Below, piece by piece: positions 1 to 10,574 of a DNA stretch of 64,000 bases. Origin of the DNA: Patiria miniata (lineage: Eukaryota; Echinodermata; Asteroidea; Valvatida; Asterinidae). The stretch spans positions 7,205,176 to 7,269,175 of the forward strand of contig NW_024037056.1 in NCBI RefSeq assembly GCF_015706575.1. The letters are read 5' to 3'. The position numbers and the translations under genes are program-made. The notes beneath the pieces are model-generated. The model was given only the letters and a program-made list of their open reading frames with translations, ran no database searches and was not told where the DNA came from. The first letter of the stretch is position 1. Every line of letters starts with the position of its first letter.

Positions 1-1810
1 CAACATGAAAAGGCGGAAGCCTATCATGTGAATACCAGACAGCGTCTAGTCATCATGCTTACAATCGTCTTCGGAGCTCTCATGGACCAGTATGGGTACG
101 TTTTCTGCTCAGCTCGCGCACACTAGAAGATGGTCAACTTATTTTCTGTTGTGCAAGGAGGACCAAGTACGTTAGGTCACTTTGTGCGTTTGTCTGCTAT
201 GTCAACCCCAACACATACCAGTTAAAATACAAGACATTCAGGCAAGCTCTTAAGACAGCTATTCACGGCTGGTTTTCTAGGCACAGAAATAACATAGTTA
301 ACCGAGCTTGAAAGTTCCAGTCCCATTATCAAATCAAGTAAATAAAAGGTACCTTTTTGGACACGAGTAACAGAGCCCATATCAGAAGCTTGCGACACCA
401 TCAAGATGTCTTTATCAACTGGGGTTGTTGAGGTCCTCACGTGACTCGTCACTTGACCATGCTTGGTCATACGACATAGATGACGTTTGGATGGTGCCAT
501 TGTGAGAGTGTGAAGGACTAATGTTTTATTCTAGGGAGCTGAAAGATTTTTAAACGGGTTTTGGCAATTAAATAGCATAACTAATAATGGATGTCTGATG
601 AATAATCGTACAACTGTAAAAGGATGTAATAAGTCCTGAATTGCAAGTACCAAGACGAGTAGCTAGGGTCTAATGCACAACGCTCTCGGTGCTAAGCCAT
701 TGTATAAATTGAGAAACTGTTTGTTTGTATCCTCTCAACCAAAAGTGCACTGGAGCCCTCGGCTTCGGTGCCAAATTCGTCAATTAGCTTGTCTTTTTAA
801 GAATAAAATATGTTAAGGTTGATTGAAGCTATAATGAGGAATTAATTGGTGCGGCAAAGATAGTTATTATTGTTATATCTGGCTGTCACTTAGAGAACTA
901 CCGGACCGCTTTCTTTGATGAATTGTGTAAATATATATTTGTCACTTCCACCATTAATCAATTCGGGTAATTAAGGGACGACGAGGCCAGTCCACGGGAA
1001 AATTGATGCTTTGATTAACTGTTTTAGTATTGAGGTCGCCTATTACAGGGCTGTCAGCCGCTCAAGTTATAATGCTAAATAGAGGAACAGGATCCCACGG
1101 AGATTAAAGAGCATTGTGTAACGTGCGTCACCAAGTAGTTTCCCTAGCTGCCTGCCTGGCCAGGTCCAGATGGAGTTTAAGCACCTGCGGTTGTAGGCCA
1201 CAGCACCGAGTGACGTCCAACACTCCAAATTCTATGGGCTCTGTGCGCCAACAAAAGAGGGCGCCCTTTTACCTAGCAACGACTTCCAATGGGCGGGACA
1301 TTTAACTGGTTCTGGCGCACCGTTCCTTGTGTAAGACGCACGTACACCAGGGGATTTGTACTATGTAATTGCAGTCAGGCAAGATGGCGTCGGTCGGTCA
1401 CCCCCAACTGTAATTTCTTTGCCGGTGAGGGGGTACTTGTGAACGGCGCAGATACCACTTGGGAGCATTGAAGCAGCGGACCTAGGTGTGATTGAGTGGA
1501 TTGGCAGGATATCCCTGTGGATTGACATGTGGAATGGGTGGAGTACCTGTGGATCATGGTGGCTGACAGGTGGCTTTGGGTGGCTCACTTGTTGCTTTTG
1601 GTGGTTTTGGGTGGCTATGGGTGGCTCACCGGTCGCTGATCGGTGGAGACTACACCGCTTATTAGCAACAGTTAGACAAAAAAGCAGACAGGAGACTTGT
1701 TTGACTTCTTTGGTCCCACCTAAGCGAAGAAGTGAGGTTTATTCTCTTATCCTTATAGGCCAACATGATCCCCATACATTTGTTTACAATAAATGCACAT
1801 CAATGCTTAA
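1..1810. other. intergenic stretch with one exon-like repeat
   Basis: No gene is recognised here. Around 290-430 (minus) lies an exon-like segment related to two copies near 54.2 and 55.2 kb, listed separately. At 1556-1632 there is a short degenerate run of TGGGTGGCT-like units. The open frames here are short and show no recognisable domain. Confidence 0.5.
290..500 (-). other. exon-like repeated segment, copy 1
   Basis: The minus-strand frame contains residues TPVDKDILMVSQASD, which recur with few changes on the plus strand near 54,178-54,292 (TPVDEDTVMVSQASD) and 55,210-55,326 (TPVDKAIVMVLQAPD). In this copy the shared block runs into a GGTACC that could serve as a splice donor. Conservation of protein-like sequence over 54 kb suggests either a duplicated exon of an unrecognised gene or an ordinary repeat with a chance open frame. 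I do not recognise the family. Confidence 0.3.
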
Positions 1811-2127
1811 CAAGGGCGGATCCAGGGGGGGGGGGGGAAGGGGGCCATGCCCCCCCCCCCCCAAAAAAAAAAAAAAACGAAACCAATTTTTTTTGTTTAT
1901 GTGACATCGCAATAAAGGCAGGCAATGAGTACACCACCATCTTTTCCTCAAAAAAGCATTGATTAAAGTGGTCAGAAATTGCCCCAGATTGCACCACAGA
2001 GCATCTAGAATCCAAAAAAGTTCGGGCCCCGAACCCCACGCCGTAATTTTTTTGACCCACTTTTTTGGGGGACCATTTTTTTTGGGGGGGGGGGCCCAAA
2101 AAAAATTCTGTTCTGGTTCCGCCCTTG
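1811..2127. mobile_element. hAT-like MITE with 8-bp target duplication
   Basis: The ends are inverted repeats: CAAGGGCGGATCCAG on the left and the complement of CAAGGGCGGAACCAG on the right. Flanks ATGCTTAA (1803-1810) and ATGCTAAA (2128-2135) form an 8-bp target duplication with one mismatch, as expected for hAT transposition. The 317-bp interior is non-coding and carries long G, C, A and T runs. The short frames crossing it, with polyproline or polyglycine, are artefacts. Confidence 0.7.
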
Positions 2128-2135
2128 ATGCTAAA

Positions 2136-4148
2136 AAACAGAAGATGCATTGACCAATACAAACACAATATTGCTCAGTAGATGACTAAAGCCACGCCTA
2201 CTAACAGTGCTGGACAATTGGATTCGGATATATTCTAGCATGAGTACTAAGAAATGTCAATACACAGTTTACGTTGGTGTATATAAAACGTATAGCTGAT
2301 GACTCGTCACAAGTGTTTGCTGAAGTAACTTGTTCCCATAAGAAACAAAAGAAACAAAAGGAAAGAAAACACAGCGCCCTCTATTGACATAGCCAGAAAC
2401 ATTTCGCACGCAATGAGTGCCGGCTGTGATACTTTGTTCATGTTATATGCTAGCTTTGTGTCATTATTTCTCATCAGGATGCCAAAAATTCTTCATTCTA
2501 GTTTTGTCCCATTAGAAATGATCAGGTTTACGGTTCGCAGGTTATTTATTAGCTAGATAAAATCGATCGGTATGTTAAACACTACAGCAGAATAGTTTTG
2601 TGAACTAGTATATCTCAGGAAAACATCTCTCAGTTCTGCTCCTACAATAGTTTTTTTGGGGAAAAAAATAGCTGAAAAAGAAATTCACCATCTTTTGTGA
2701 GGTTGTTTACAGAGCTTCCCCTTTTTTCAATATCAGTGAGAAGGAATTCAAAGAGAGAATACATGTATAGCTGATAAGTTAAAACTTCTGATATATGTGT
2801 CGTTTAGAATCCGATTGTTAAAAAGTGCGTGACTTCGTCAGAGTAGAGTACATTGTAAGTACAACACCAAGTTACTAAGAGTAAATTCAACTTGATCGAT
2901 AGTGCTAAAACAAGTTTACAAAAATATATTGAAAGCAAGGTTTTGCATAAGACATGTCTTCAGAGATTGTGGAATAAGAGCGTAACTTTACCAAATTTCC
3001 ATAATGTACCGTATTTTTGTCGAATCCAAATTAAATGGATGTGTTCAGAGCTAGAGGTGTTATTTTCTTATTTTTTTTTTTCATTGATTGTGTTATTTGT
3101 TTCGTTTAATGTAATATGTTTAATATTCCAATAGTGTCATTGATTGAGGAAGTTACCCTGCACTGGCAGATGCAGGTATAACGTTTTTGTGTTAGGATCA
3201 CTGTCTACAAACTGTTAGTAGTAGTTCTTTCGCAGATTGAAAATAGGAGAGTCTTCTCTCGTGATTATCTCGAGAAAAAAATTCTTCAAATCCACATGCC
3301 CATCCCTAAAACGGTGACGAATTTGGTGAACGAGTATGTGCTTTTAAAACACGACTTGGTGGCCGAAAATGATTCAGTAATAATGTTCATCAATATATCT
3401 GCAAATTTGAAATCAAGTTGAGTTAAGAAACTTTTCCTATACACCTTTAATTATTATTTCCATATCATCTGACCACAGTCGAGCTTTGTTGATATAATTT
3501 TTGCAGGAGATAGACTTAAAATGTGACATTTATTACCACACGCAATGTTTTGAATCACGAATATAAGTGATTAAATATTCTTAAGTGGTTTCGAAACTAA
3601 ACAGTGCTCAATCAAAATTTACTAATGTAAATACATATTCCATTTGTTTCGTTTTTTTTATCTCAACATTTTCATTTAAATATCAATTACACACTACCAC
3701 CACAGACGAAGTAATATTAATATATCATACATCGTTAACATAGCGAGAACACAGTATAATCACTCACATACAAAATTGACGAAACTCGTAATCAATAACC
3801 GTTTTCTTTTCGACAAGGAAAGGTCCGTTTTAGCTAAATATAAAACGTGACATTAGCAATTCTATGTAATTTTTTCTAACAACAAATACGGTTACTAAGT
3901 ATCTTTTAGTGTTTTTAAGGCTTAAAAGTGATCAATCAAAATGTCATAATGCAAATACCGAACGTAATTGCACTATCACCACGGATGTAATATGGATGAA
4001 CATGTACCATACAGCGTCAAACTAGCTAGCAAATACAATAATCATGCACATCGAGTATGCACGTGTGTACGTTATTAGAAGATAACTAGTTTAAATGCGT
4101 TAACTACCACTAAACCACAAGTTGGGAGTATGCAGTAAGACAATGTCA
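2136..4148. other. AT-rich intergenic DNA
   Basis: I see no gene, RNA gene or recognisable repeat in these 2 kb. The sequence is AT-rich with short T runs. The longest frame (about 80 codons near 2,900-3,130) is low-complexity and hydrophobic at its end, with no domain. Confidence 0.5.
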
Positions 4149-4151
4149 GTG

Positions 4152-4262
4152 GAAGAATATCTTTTGAGAAGATGTGTGATTCTGAAAAGAACCGGCTGGT
4201 TGTGAACGAGTTTCACAACCAGCCCGTTCTTTTCAGACCTGCGCATCTTCTCAAAAGAGATT
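4152..4262. repeat. imperfect palindrome of about 110 bp
   Basis: The left arm reads through ATCTTTTGAGAAGATG, CTGAAAAGAAC and GGCTGGTTGTGAA. The right arm is its near-complement, with TTTCACAACCAGCC, GTTCTTTTCAG and CATCTTCTCAAAAGA, around a very short loop near 4,207. It could be a terminal-repeat-only transposon derivative or a cruciform-prone site. The family is not recognised. Confidence 0.7.
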
Positions 4263-4679
4263 CTTTATTGTTACCGCAAACCCTCACTCTACTGCCATGC
4301 AAAGTTTCAAAAGTTATTTACCACTGAACAAACTCAGAAAGAACCAATTATTAAATGGCTATATAATGTACCGCTAAAACAAGCTTCACGTAGAGTGCAC
4401 ATTTTTACCAAATGTATTTCGAATCAAGAACAGTTACAGCAATATGTCAATCAAAGTTTACGTGTGACGGTACTGAGGCAAATAATGGACATCTAACTTA
4501 AACTACAAACTACAAAGCGATACAAATTCTGCGTTTTCAAAAGTCGTTTTAAGGTTCTTAAACAACTTTAATTAATACGTAAGTTAATTAACAATAATAC
4601 AACATCGTCAAAACAAAGTTATTTCCACTGTCAAATGAAGCCAAGAAAATAACTTTAAAAATTAGTCCAAAATACACTT

Positions 4680-4870
4680 TTCGTCTATCGCTAAAACAAA
4701 CATTTATAAATACCTAAGACAGTTTGCCCATTCCTATTGGTCGAGAGCCCGTCACGAACCCGGTCTTAAACGGGTGATAAAGACATGGCTGGCTGGTCTT
4801 AAACACTTTTCCAGTGTCACATGAAATTTGGACTCCAATGAAATTCAATGACTTTTACCGTTTAATTGGT
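4680..4870 (+). repeat. dispersed repeat, copy 1 (partner near 21.85-22.0 kb)
   Basis: Shared blocks are AAATACCTAAGACAGT, CGAGAGCCCGTCACG, GACATGGCTGGCTGGTCTT and TTTTCCAGTGTCACATGAAA. They recur in reverse orientation at about 21,850-21,990 with scattered changes. This points to a moderately old interspersed repeat, with no coding capacity and no assigned family. Confidence 0.6.
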
Positions 4871-4969
4871 TGAATGTTCACAATCTTCATGTAGACATGC
4901 GCAATACTACCAGTGAGTCAGTAATTCATAGTCCAAAATTCTCAACGCACTCACCACAGCTGCATCTGC

Positions 4970-4998
4970 GCGTCATCGCGCAGTACGCGCGATGACGC
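4970..4998. repeat. 12-bp perfect stem hairpin
   Basis: GCGTCATCGCGC and its exact complement GCGCGATGACGC are separated by a 5-base loop. It is GC-rich in an AT-rich setting. No role can be assigned. Confidence 0.7.
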
Positions 4999-5577
4999 GT
5001 AGATCTCCATACAATTAAAATGAGTTATTTACGTCTTACTCACGAGCTGGACACTCCATTTTAGCTAGAGGGGTGTTTTGAAAAGTATAAAGTAAAATGG
5101 TTGAACCAAATCGTTGGACATTTTAAATTTTGACTTGTTTTGACTTTTGGACAGTAAAAACAAATGATTTTTTGACCGAAAAGGTATTTATGTATAATTA
5201 CCCTCGGCTTCGCCTTGGATAATTGTCAGCATTCTAGACTCCAACCAGTCTTAAACATAGTGTTTAACACCTCCCAAGCACACATTTATTCCCTTATTTA
5301 ATAAAAAAAACTGTACATTTTCGCATCATGTTTTTCTAAATATCAGAAATTACGGCACTGTGTAAATTGAAACGTCATGGTATAAAGGCAACAATTCTAA
5401 AAGGAAAAAAAAATGAGTGGTTTCAGGCAACACGCATATTGCATTGCATTTTGAACTTCCGGAGAAAGAGAAAAAAAACAGCGCGTCAAAGAAAATTTGA
5501 GAGCTAGAAAGATTGTGTCCGTGTACACAATTTAGTATTCTGAATACTTCCTGAAAATAAATTATAACTAAAGCCAA

Positions 5578-5985
5578 ACGAATCTTCGTACTGCACTTTT
5601 TAGGGAGTAAGTTCCATATTCATACGAAGTCCGTGTAATGGCTCTGATACTTCCGAGGATGAATCAATAAAGAAGCCGTTAAGGTTTGCACGGGAACAAA
5701 TATTGTACCACCAACCACCTCTCTCATCCTCTGTGCAATCGAACTAATTTAGCTTCTCGTTATCTTTATCCTTTGTTGAAAACAAATTGACCGTTGTGTA
5801 AGAACAGAGAGTCACCGGCAGTACTTTTCTCATTGTAAGAGTGATATACCAAACTGTAATTTTGTCCTGAAATTTGAAATTCTCCTCACTCGGCCCAGGC
5901 TGTGTTGCCACCACATTCCTCCAGATGGACTCTTAGATCCCAAGATCCATCAGAATTACTCAAGGTGCGCAAGCTGTCGCATGAC
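5578..5985 (-). pseudogene. fibrinogen-domain pseudogene fragment
   Basis: On the minus strand this matches the second half of the fibrinogen-like domain of the intact gene at 8215-9213, block by block. It aligns with the segments around SNSTGSWDLRIDLEDWDG, GQDFRLSFGSF, the Ca2+-site and AWWYKACYHSN region, and the C-terminal strand. The frame is broken by several stops and indels, and the N-terminal half and PAN domain are missing. It is most simply a decayed duplicate of the neighbouring gene. Confidence 0.75.
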
Positions 5986-6129
5986 TCGTCTTAAACAACA
6001 TTTAAAACATAACGTTTTTGACCGATTTTGTGTTGTTAGTAAATTTTTGTAAGAATACAATCCGTCGTTTTAATTTCACGATAACGGAGAAGTCAATCTC
6101 TTTTCATACGGAGTGGTTCAAATCGTTTC

Positions 6130-6235
6130 AGTAATTATATGCAATCTAATCTTCATCCTCATTTTTTTTTTCAGGGAGTACAATAGACACCTCCATGAAT
6201 AAAGACCTCGATAATCTCGCTGTTTTTTTCCAGGA
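6130..6235 (-). pseudogene. second fibrinogen-domain C-terminal fragment
   Basis: The minus-strand frame reads DYRGLYSWRCLLYSLKKKM followed by RMKIRL. This corresponds to DYRGIIWVAWRGLFYSLQK and CSMKIRLAM at the end of the intact gene. Only the last 30-35 residues are present, with no upstream domain. It is a separate relic from the one at 5578-5985, because both cover the same C-terminal region. Confidence 0.65.
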
Positions 6236-6639
6236 TTAATAATAATGCATATTATTTGTTTTGATACGTATGCAAATGAATATAGTCTCATGCCTGCCCG
6301 TGCTAAGCGCTTCACGTAAGCGTTTGTTTTTGTATGTGGTGTCTGGGGTAAACACAGAATCAATTCGTCGCGCTGTGAGTAACGAAAACACGTAGTAATA
6401 GCGTTAAACGTGAAAATATTTAATGCACGTTAGAAATAACAAAACCAAGTACTTGTTATGAATCAATCACTTTGCTAAGTGCGCTATCGAATCAGGATAC
6501 AGGAAGCAAATTCCCATCCCAAGGCTTACTATTGGAAACGAGGTTGAAAACGAAATAAGCCTTAGGAAAGAGGTTGCATCTGCAGTTGTTCTGGCAAATA
6601 TTACTATTGGAATTGACCAAGAGTGGCACAGGTGAAGGG

Positions 6640-6775
6640 CTAAAACCTAATTTGATTTACATCACCCCGACGCAAAAATTCCATCTCATGAATAGTTGAT
6701 GCGGTACCCGATGCTATGTACATCTGATTCGAACCGGCCAACCGATCCCGTTAGCTCGGTGGTCGAGCTGTTTCG
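6640..6775 (+). repeat. tRNA-derived SINE fragment, interrupted by a hairpin
   Basis: This matches the plus-strand SINE at 17,320-17,600 through GTACCCGATGCT, AACCGATCCCGTTAGCTCGG and TGGTCGAG. The match stops abruptly exactly where a class-A hairpin begins (6766). The pol III A-box-like GTTAGCTCGGTGGTCGAG is kept; the B box is absent. Confidence 0.6.
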
Positions 6776-6841
6776 GCAAGTCAGCCGAAACAGCTTCTGC
6801 TTTCGTTACTATTTTGTTGAGCTGTTTTCAATCGAAAACAG
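6766..6841. repeat. class-A hairpin plus a second related hairpin
   Basis: AGCTGTTTCGGC and GCCGAAACAGCT form a 12-bp perfect stem with a 6-base loop (6766-6795). A second hairpin follows with arms CTGTTTTC and GAAAACAG around 6822-6841. The first has the same stem core as hairpins at 34,499 and 51,209, so the family is not confined to the CRE-rich domain. Confidence 0.75.
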
Positions 6842-7259
6842 GTTTTGGCTTCTTTAAGATTCTAAAACAATCATACTATATTTTTTTTAATTCACAAAGC
6901 ATGTACATGTGGTTTAATCAAATCACGGTTATATAGTACAAATTATTTCTATTCAATGTATGTTACGCTTCAATAAGGTAAGAGATTGGAGATGATTCGA
7001 GATCGATTTGTTTATAGTTTCAAAATAAATTGGAACCTTCGATGTAAATAGCACGACCATGATTATACTTGTCTAAAAAGCACTGATGTTATTTAAGAAA
7101 ATTATTAGGTTTGTTTTTGTAAAACTGCATCTACAAGTCACCATGTAATAAAATTTGTTCAAGTCAGATTGGATAAGAATACATGCCTTTTCTGTTAAAT
7201 GTGTTTTTCCATATGAAAGCGGGCGAGTGTTTGCGCACGCACAGCTCAGAATGTAACAA

Positions 7260-7510
7260 AGATGCCCGTTCCTCCGTGAAAACGAAAATCTCAGTCGACG
7301 GGCACGATGGCGTCTCTTCGTGAAAACGCAAATGCAATTATCGAGATGCTTGCCCCTTGCATCATTAATGTAATTTAGAAATTACTTACGTTTTGCTCAC
7401 AGAAGCATGTCAAAAATGGTCAAGAACGATGTTTTAATTTAACGAGTAAAAACGAATCGAAACGGGAAAAAATGTTATTTTTGACATGCCCGTCCCTTCG
7501 TGAAAACGAC
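7260..7510. repeat. cluster of CGTTTTCACGAA-type motifs, part 1
   Basis: Three variants of the same motif, read as TTCGTGAAAACG on this strand, lie at 7267-7284, 7311-7328 and 7491-7508. Two are preceded by GCCCGTTCC or GCCCGTCCC. A larger cluster lies at 13,250-13,785. No function is known to me. Confidence 0.6.
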
Positions 7511-8069
7511 GAAGAATAATGTTCAGACTGAACTATGGCGTGGGCAAAGAAGCTTTCTCAAATACTGACCCAATTGACCGAATTGAGTTAAGTTAATTTT
7601 TTTGAATAACGTTTACATCTAAGTGTATGTAGGAGTGCCAATAAAGGCATTTTCAAAAGTTGACGTAGTGTTGTTGTTATTTTTACACAGAACGACACGA
7701 TTAATGTTTTTAGTTTACATTAACCCAAAAAGGGCCGAAGGCGGAATAAAAAAAAAAAAAAATAATCGCAATCCGAGCTGTTTTGACTTTTTAGCCTCGA
7801 GTCTTGCACATCTTTTGATACCAAAAACATAAAATTCGGACCACGGGTTGCCGCGCAGTGAAAAAAAAAATACGCGCCGTGAAAACTGACTTTCCCATAA
7901 TATACGTAGTGTACACAAAGCAGAAATACCACTCGTGCATATGAATAATTAATTAGCCATAATTCCAAAACCTGTGACCTATAGTCATGAAATTGCTTGG
8001 GTATATGTTTATGGTAATTCTCTGCATGTACCGAGTTTCATATTTGTTCGTCACTCGATGGCAGAGATC

Positions 8070-8110
8070 TCCGGGGGGGGGGATACCCCCCCCCCCCGGC
8101 TGAGAGATGG
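8070..8110. repeat. poly(G)/poly(C) hairpin
   Basis: A run of ten G, then ATA, then twelve or more C, is flanked by TCTCC and GGCTGAGAGA. It could fold as a hairpin or form a G-quadruplex. It resembles the middle of the hAT-like MITE at 1811-2127, but I find no clear inverted terminal repeats. Confidence 0.5.
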
Positions 8111-8155
8111 TCAAAATAATCCTGCCCTTTTAGAGTTAACGGGTATTTTTATCTT

Positions 8156-8161
8156 TTTATT
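8156..8161 (-). promoter_or_regulatory. polyadenylation signal AATAAA
   Basis: AATAAA on the minus strand lies 53 bases beyond the stop codon of the PAN/fibrinogen-domain gene, a normal position for a short 3' UTR. Confidence 0.5.
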
Positions 8162-8214
8162 GGTTACTCAATTTAAATAAAACATAAGTGGTCTGATTCC
8201 TTTCAGTAATTGAC

Positions 8215-9213
8215 TTACATTGCCAGTCGAATCTTCATACTACATTTTTGTAAGGAGTAAAAAAGACCCCTCCATGCAACCCAAATAATACCTCGGTAGT
8301 CTCCAGGTTGTTCACGGGACGAATGAAAATACACACTGTTCAAATTAGAATGATAACACGCCTTGTACCACCAAGCTCCAGCCATCCTCTCTGCGCAGTT
8401 CATATGTGAACGGTCATTGTCTGCGTCCTTTGTTGAAAATGGCCAGTGATTATGGTAAGTCAGAGAGTCTCCAGCCGTACTGTCCGCATTGAACGAACCA
8501 AAACTCAGACGAAAATCCTGTCCAGAGATTTGAAAACCTCCGTACTCGGCCCAGGTTGTGTTGCCATCCCAGTCCTCTAAATCGATTCGAAGATCCCAAG
8601 ATCCAGTAGAATTACTCAAGGTGCGCAAGTTGTCGTTGCCGAGCCAAAACTCACCAGCCAACTCACCAAAGCCCACGCGGTAGTCAGCCCAGCCGCGGTA
8701 GAAGTCGACACTGCCATCCTGACGCCTCTGAATGACAAGCCAGCCTCCACCGTCGGTCTCCATGTCGCAGTACACCTTCAGACCATCTGCAAATCCCGCG
8801 GGGAATATCGTATACATACCGGTCACACTGTAACCTGCCTTCAGTAAACTCCAGCAATCGCTGTACAAACCATCGAAGTACACGCCCGCGTAGTCTACGA
8901 CCAAGTTATTTGGGGCAGAGACTTTGGTTTCATTGTTCAATTCACACTTGCGATCTCTCTTGAAGTAATTGATTGATTTGCAAATCTGCCAAGAGTGGCA
9001 CCAACTCACACAGCCGACAAGAGTACCAACTCTACCCGACCAAATTGTGGCATTTCTCAGTGTTCGATTTTCAGCAGCATTGAATTCCTGTGAGAGTGCA
9101 TAACCACAAGCGGTTCCTTGGGATGTGGGCAAGATTGAAAATAAAGTATAAAACCACAGACCGGTGACAAGTACCTGTCTACTTGGGTGACTCAAAGCCC
9201 GCACCTCCTCCAT
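8215..9213 (-). CDS. secreted PAN/Apple plus fibrinogen-related domain protein
   Basis: This intronless frame of 332 residues encodes a secreted lectin-like protein. I start at the ATG at 9211-9213 because it places a hydrophobic signal segment (about residues 14-31, VLVTGLWFYTLFSILPTS) at the N-terminus; the frame is open for 38 more codons upstream. A PAN/Apple-like region follows (about 36-117, cysteines 36, 68, 72, 78, 90). A fibrinogen C-terminal domain fills about 119-332, with GGGWLVIQRRQDGSVDFYRGW, the Ca2+-site motif DADNDRSHMNCAERMAGAWW and the typical MKIR ending. N-R-T, N-A-T and N-E-T sequons support secretion. Such proteins bind acetylated sugars or microbial surfaces in invertebrate immunity; that role is inferred from the family. 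The missing introns may indicate a retrocopy or a lineage-typical intronless family. Decayed relatives lie at 5.6-6.2 kb and an end fragment at 63.9 kb. Confidence 0.9.
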   Translation of the reverse strand: MEEVRALSHPSRQVLVTGLWFYTLFSILPTSQGTACGYALSQEFNAAENRTLRNATIWSGRVGTLVGCVSWCHSWQICKSINYFKRDRKCELNNETKVSAPNNLVVDYAGVYFDGLYSDCWSLLKAGYSVTGMYTIFPAGFADGLKVYCDMETDGGGWLVIQRRQDGSVDFYRGWADYRVGFGELAGEFWLGNDNLRTLSNSTGSWDLRIDLEDWDGNTTWAEYGGFQISGQDFRLSFGSFNADSTAGDSLTYHNHWPFSTKDADNDRSHMNCAERMAGAWWYKACYHSNLNSVYFHSSREQPGDYRGIIWVAWRGLFYSLQKCSMKIRLAM

Positions 9214-9295
9214 TGTTCCCGATAAGGCAAAGTGATAAAATTTGAACAAAGCAGATCGTGTAGGTCTATTTACACAGACAACTATTTCCACCGTA

Positions 9296-9690
9296 CAATG
9301 CAGTTTTGATATCAGCCCCGACCGCACTGACAGTCACTGGTATTCCAAGCTTCTGGCTTGCTGGATTACTTCCAAACAGGTGAATTTGATTCAAGTCACA
9401 AGACCTATGAATTGCGACAATTGTTTGTACGCACGGGTAATAAACATGATGTATATTTCCAATTGTGACCAAACCTGTAGCTGCAGCTGTGATTATCTTG
9501 TTGTATTGAGCAACTTGCATCTTCGATCACGTCACCATAGCAACGTCTATCTCAAAAGAAAAGGCTATTATGTCACACTCGTCCTCTCCAATTAATCATG
9601 CACAGTTTCACAGCGTTTATGTTTCTACATTCTTATACTCTGTGGGCTGGGGGGCACCCCCCCCCCCGAACCCACCTCCACTGATATGTT
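9296..9690 (-). promoter_or_regulatory. upstream region of the fibrinogen-domain gene, duplicated at 10.6-11.0 kb
   Basis: This 395-bp segment just upstream of the gene is repeated with about 80% similarity at 10,575-10,995 in the same orientation. Shared blocks include CCCCGACCG, GACAGTCACT, TGTAGCTGCAG, CAACTTGCATCTTCGATCA, GTCACCATAGCAA and ACAGCGTTTATGTTTCT. It ends in a C run. No clear TATA box is visible, and promoter activity is inferred only from position. Confidence 0.5.
9531..9544 (+). promoter_or_regulatory. RFX X-box-like site
   Basis: GTCACCATAGCAAC matches the X-box consensus GTNRCC-ATRGYAAC bound by RFX factors. It lies about 320 bp upstream of the ATG of the fibrinogen-domain gene. 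The duplicated upstream copy keeps it with one change (GTCACCATAGCAAT, 10,824-10,837). Confidence 0.55.
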
Positions 9691-10574
9691 TTCGATCCTT
9701 GGCATGTCTCCAATACCTTTTTTTTTTCTAGAAAAACATTGCTCCGTTTTAAAGGGAATGTACAACATTTGCTTTTGCTGCAATTTTCAGAAATAAATGG
9801 ATTTAGAGGATTAGAATGTTATAGGAAATATTGTTAAACTGATTAGTTTCACGTTTTGAACTCGTGGATGCTGGAAAAACCAAGAAAACCAATCATGTTC
9901 TTGTAGTCCGGATTTCCTTACCCCACTTAAGATGAAACGGAGCAATTTGTAGACTTTGGAGAATTGTAAGGTCAGAGAATCAGTCTGGCAGGCTTGTACC
10001 TCTTCACATGTGTGTAATCAATTGCAAAGAAAATGCGTAATAACAAAATATGAAAACTTAGGAGCAGTTTTTGAAAATGAGTCAGTTTTCTCCAACGCTG
10101 GTCGGCCGACCAGCGTTGGAAAAATACAATTTTTCTTGGAAATGTCAGCACACCAGGAGCCACGATTTTACAGGATGCTCTAGACTGTCATTCCCTAACA
10201 ATCCAGTAAGGTATTTCGTGATAATTTGATCATTTTGGTTTTTTTTATGTAAGCAAATGTTGTATCTTCCCTTTTATTACAAAAAAAAGAGTCGCTTCTC
10301 TTCAGGAATTTGGCTAGAATACCTTTTAGATATTTTCACCAATGAGCTGGCATAGCATTACGACGCGTTTTGCTGTCTTGTTCTGACAATTCTAATGTCT
10401 GGTACAGAAAGTGAACATTCCAGCGTTCATTTACAACTTAACGCGCGATTGGCATTTGCTACAAACACTTGCTCACAAAGATTGTAACAACCGCAAAGTG
10501 ATAACATTTGTATCAGAACAGATATGGAATAACGTGTATTAAAAAAAAAAAAAATGTTTCCACTGCATCAGGCA
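9691..10574. other. intergenic DNA between the two upstream-region copies
   Basis: No gene is visible. At 10,091-10,120 there is a perfect 30-bp palindrome (half-site TCCAACGCTGGTCGG, no loop). The rest is AT-rich unique-looking sequence. If the flanking copies arose by tandem duplication, a second gene copy would be expected near here, but none is detectable. Confidence 0.5.
10091..10120. repeat. perfect 30-bp palindrome
   Basis: TCCAACGCTGGTCGG is followed immediately by its exact reverse complement, with no loop. The match stops at both ends. It may be a dimeric protein-binding site or a remnant of two fused transposon ends. Confidence 0.8.

Noticed and set aside
1488-2168. Frames with polyproline or polyglycine near 1.8-2.1 kb
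   Set aside because: They arise from G, C and A runs of the hAT-like MITE and from TGGGTGGCT repeats.
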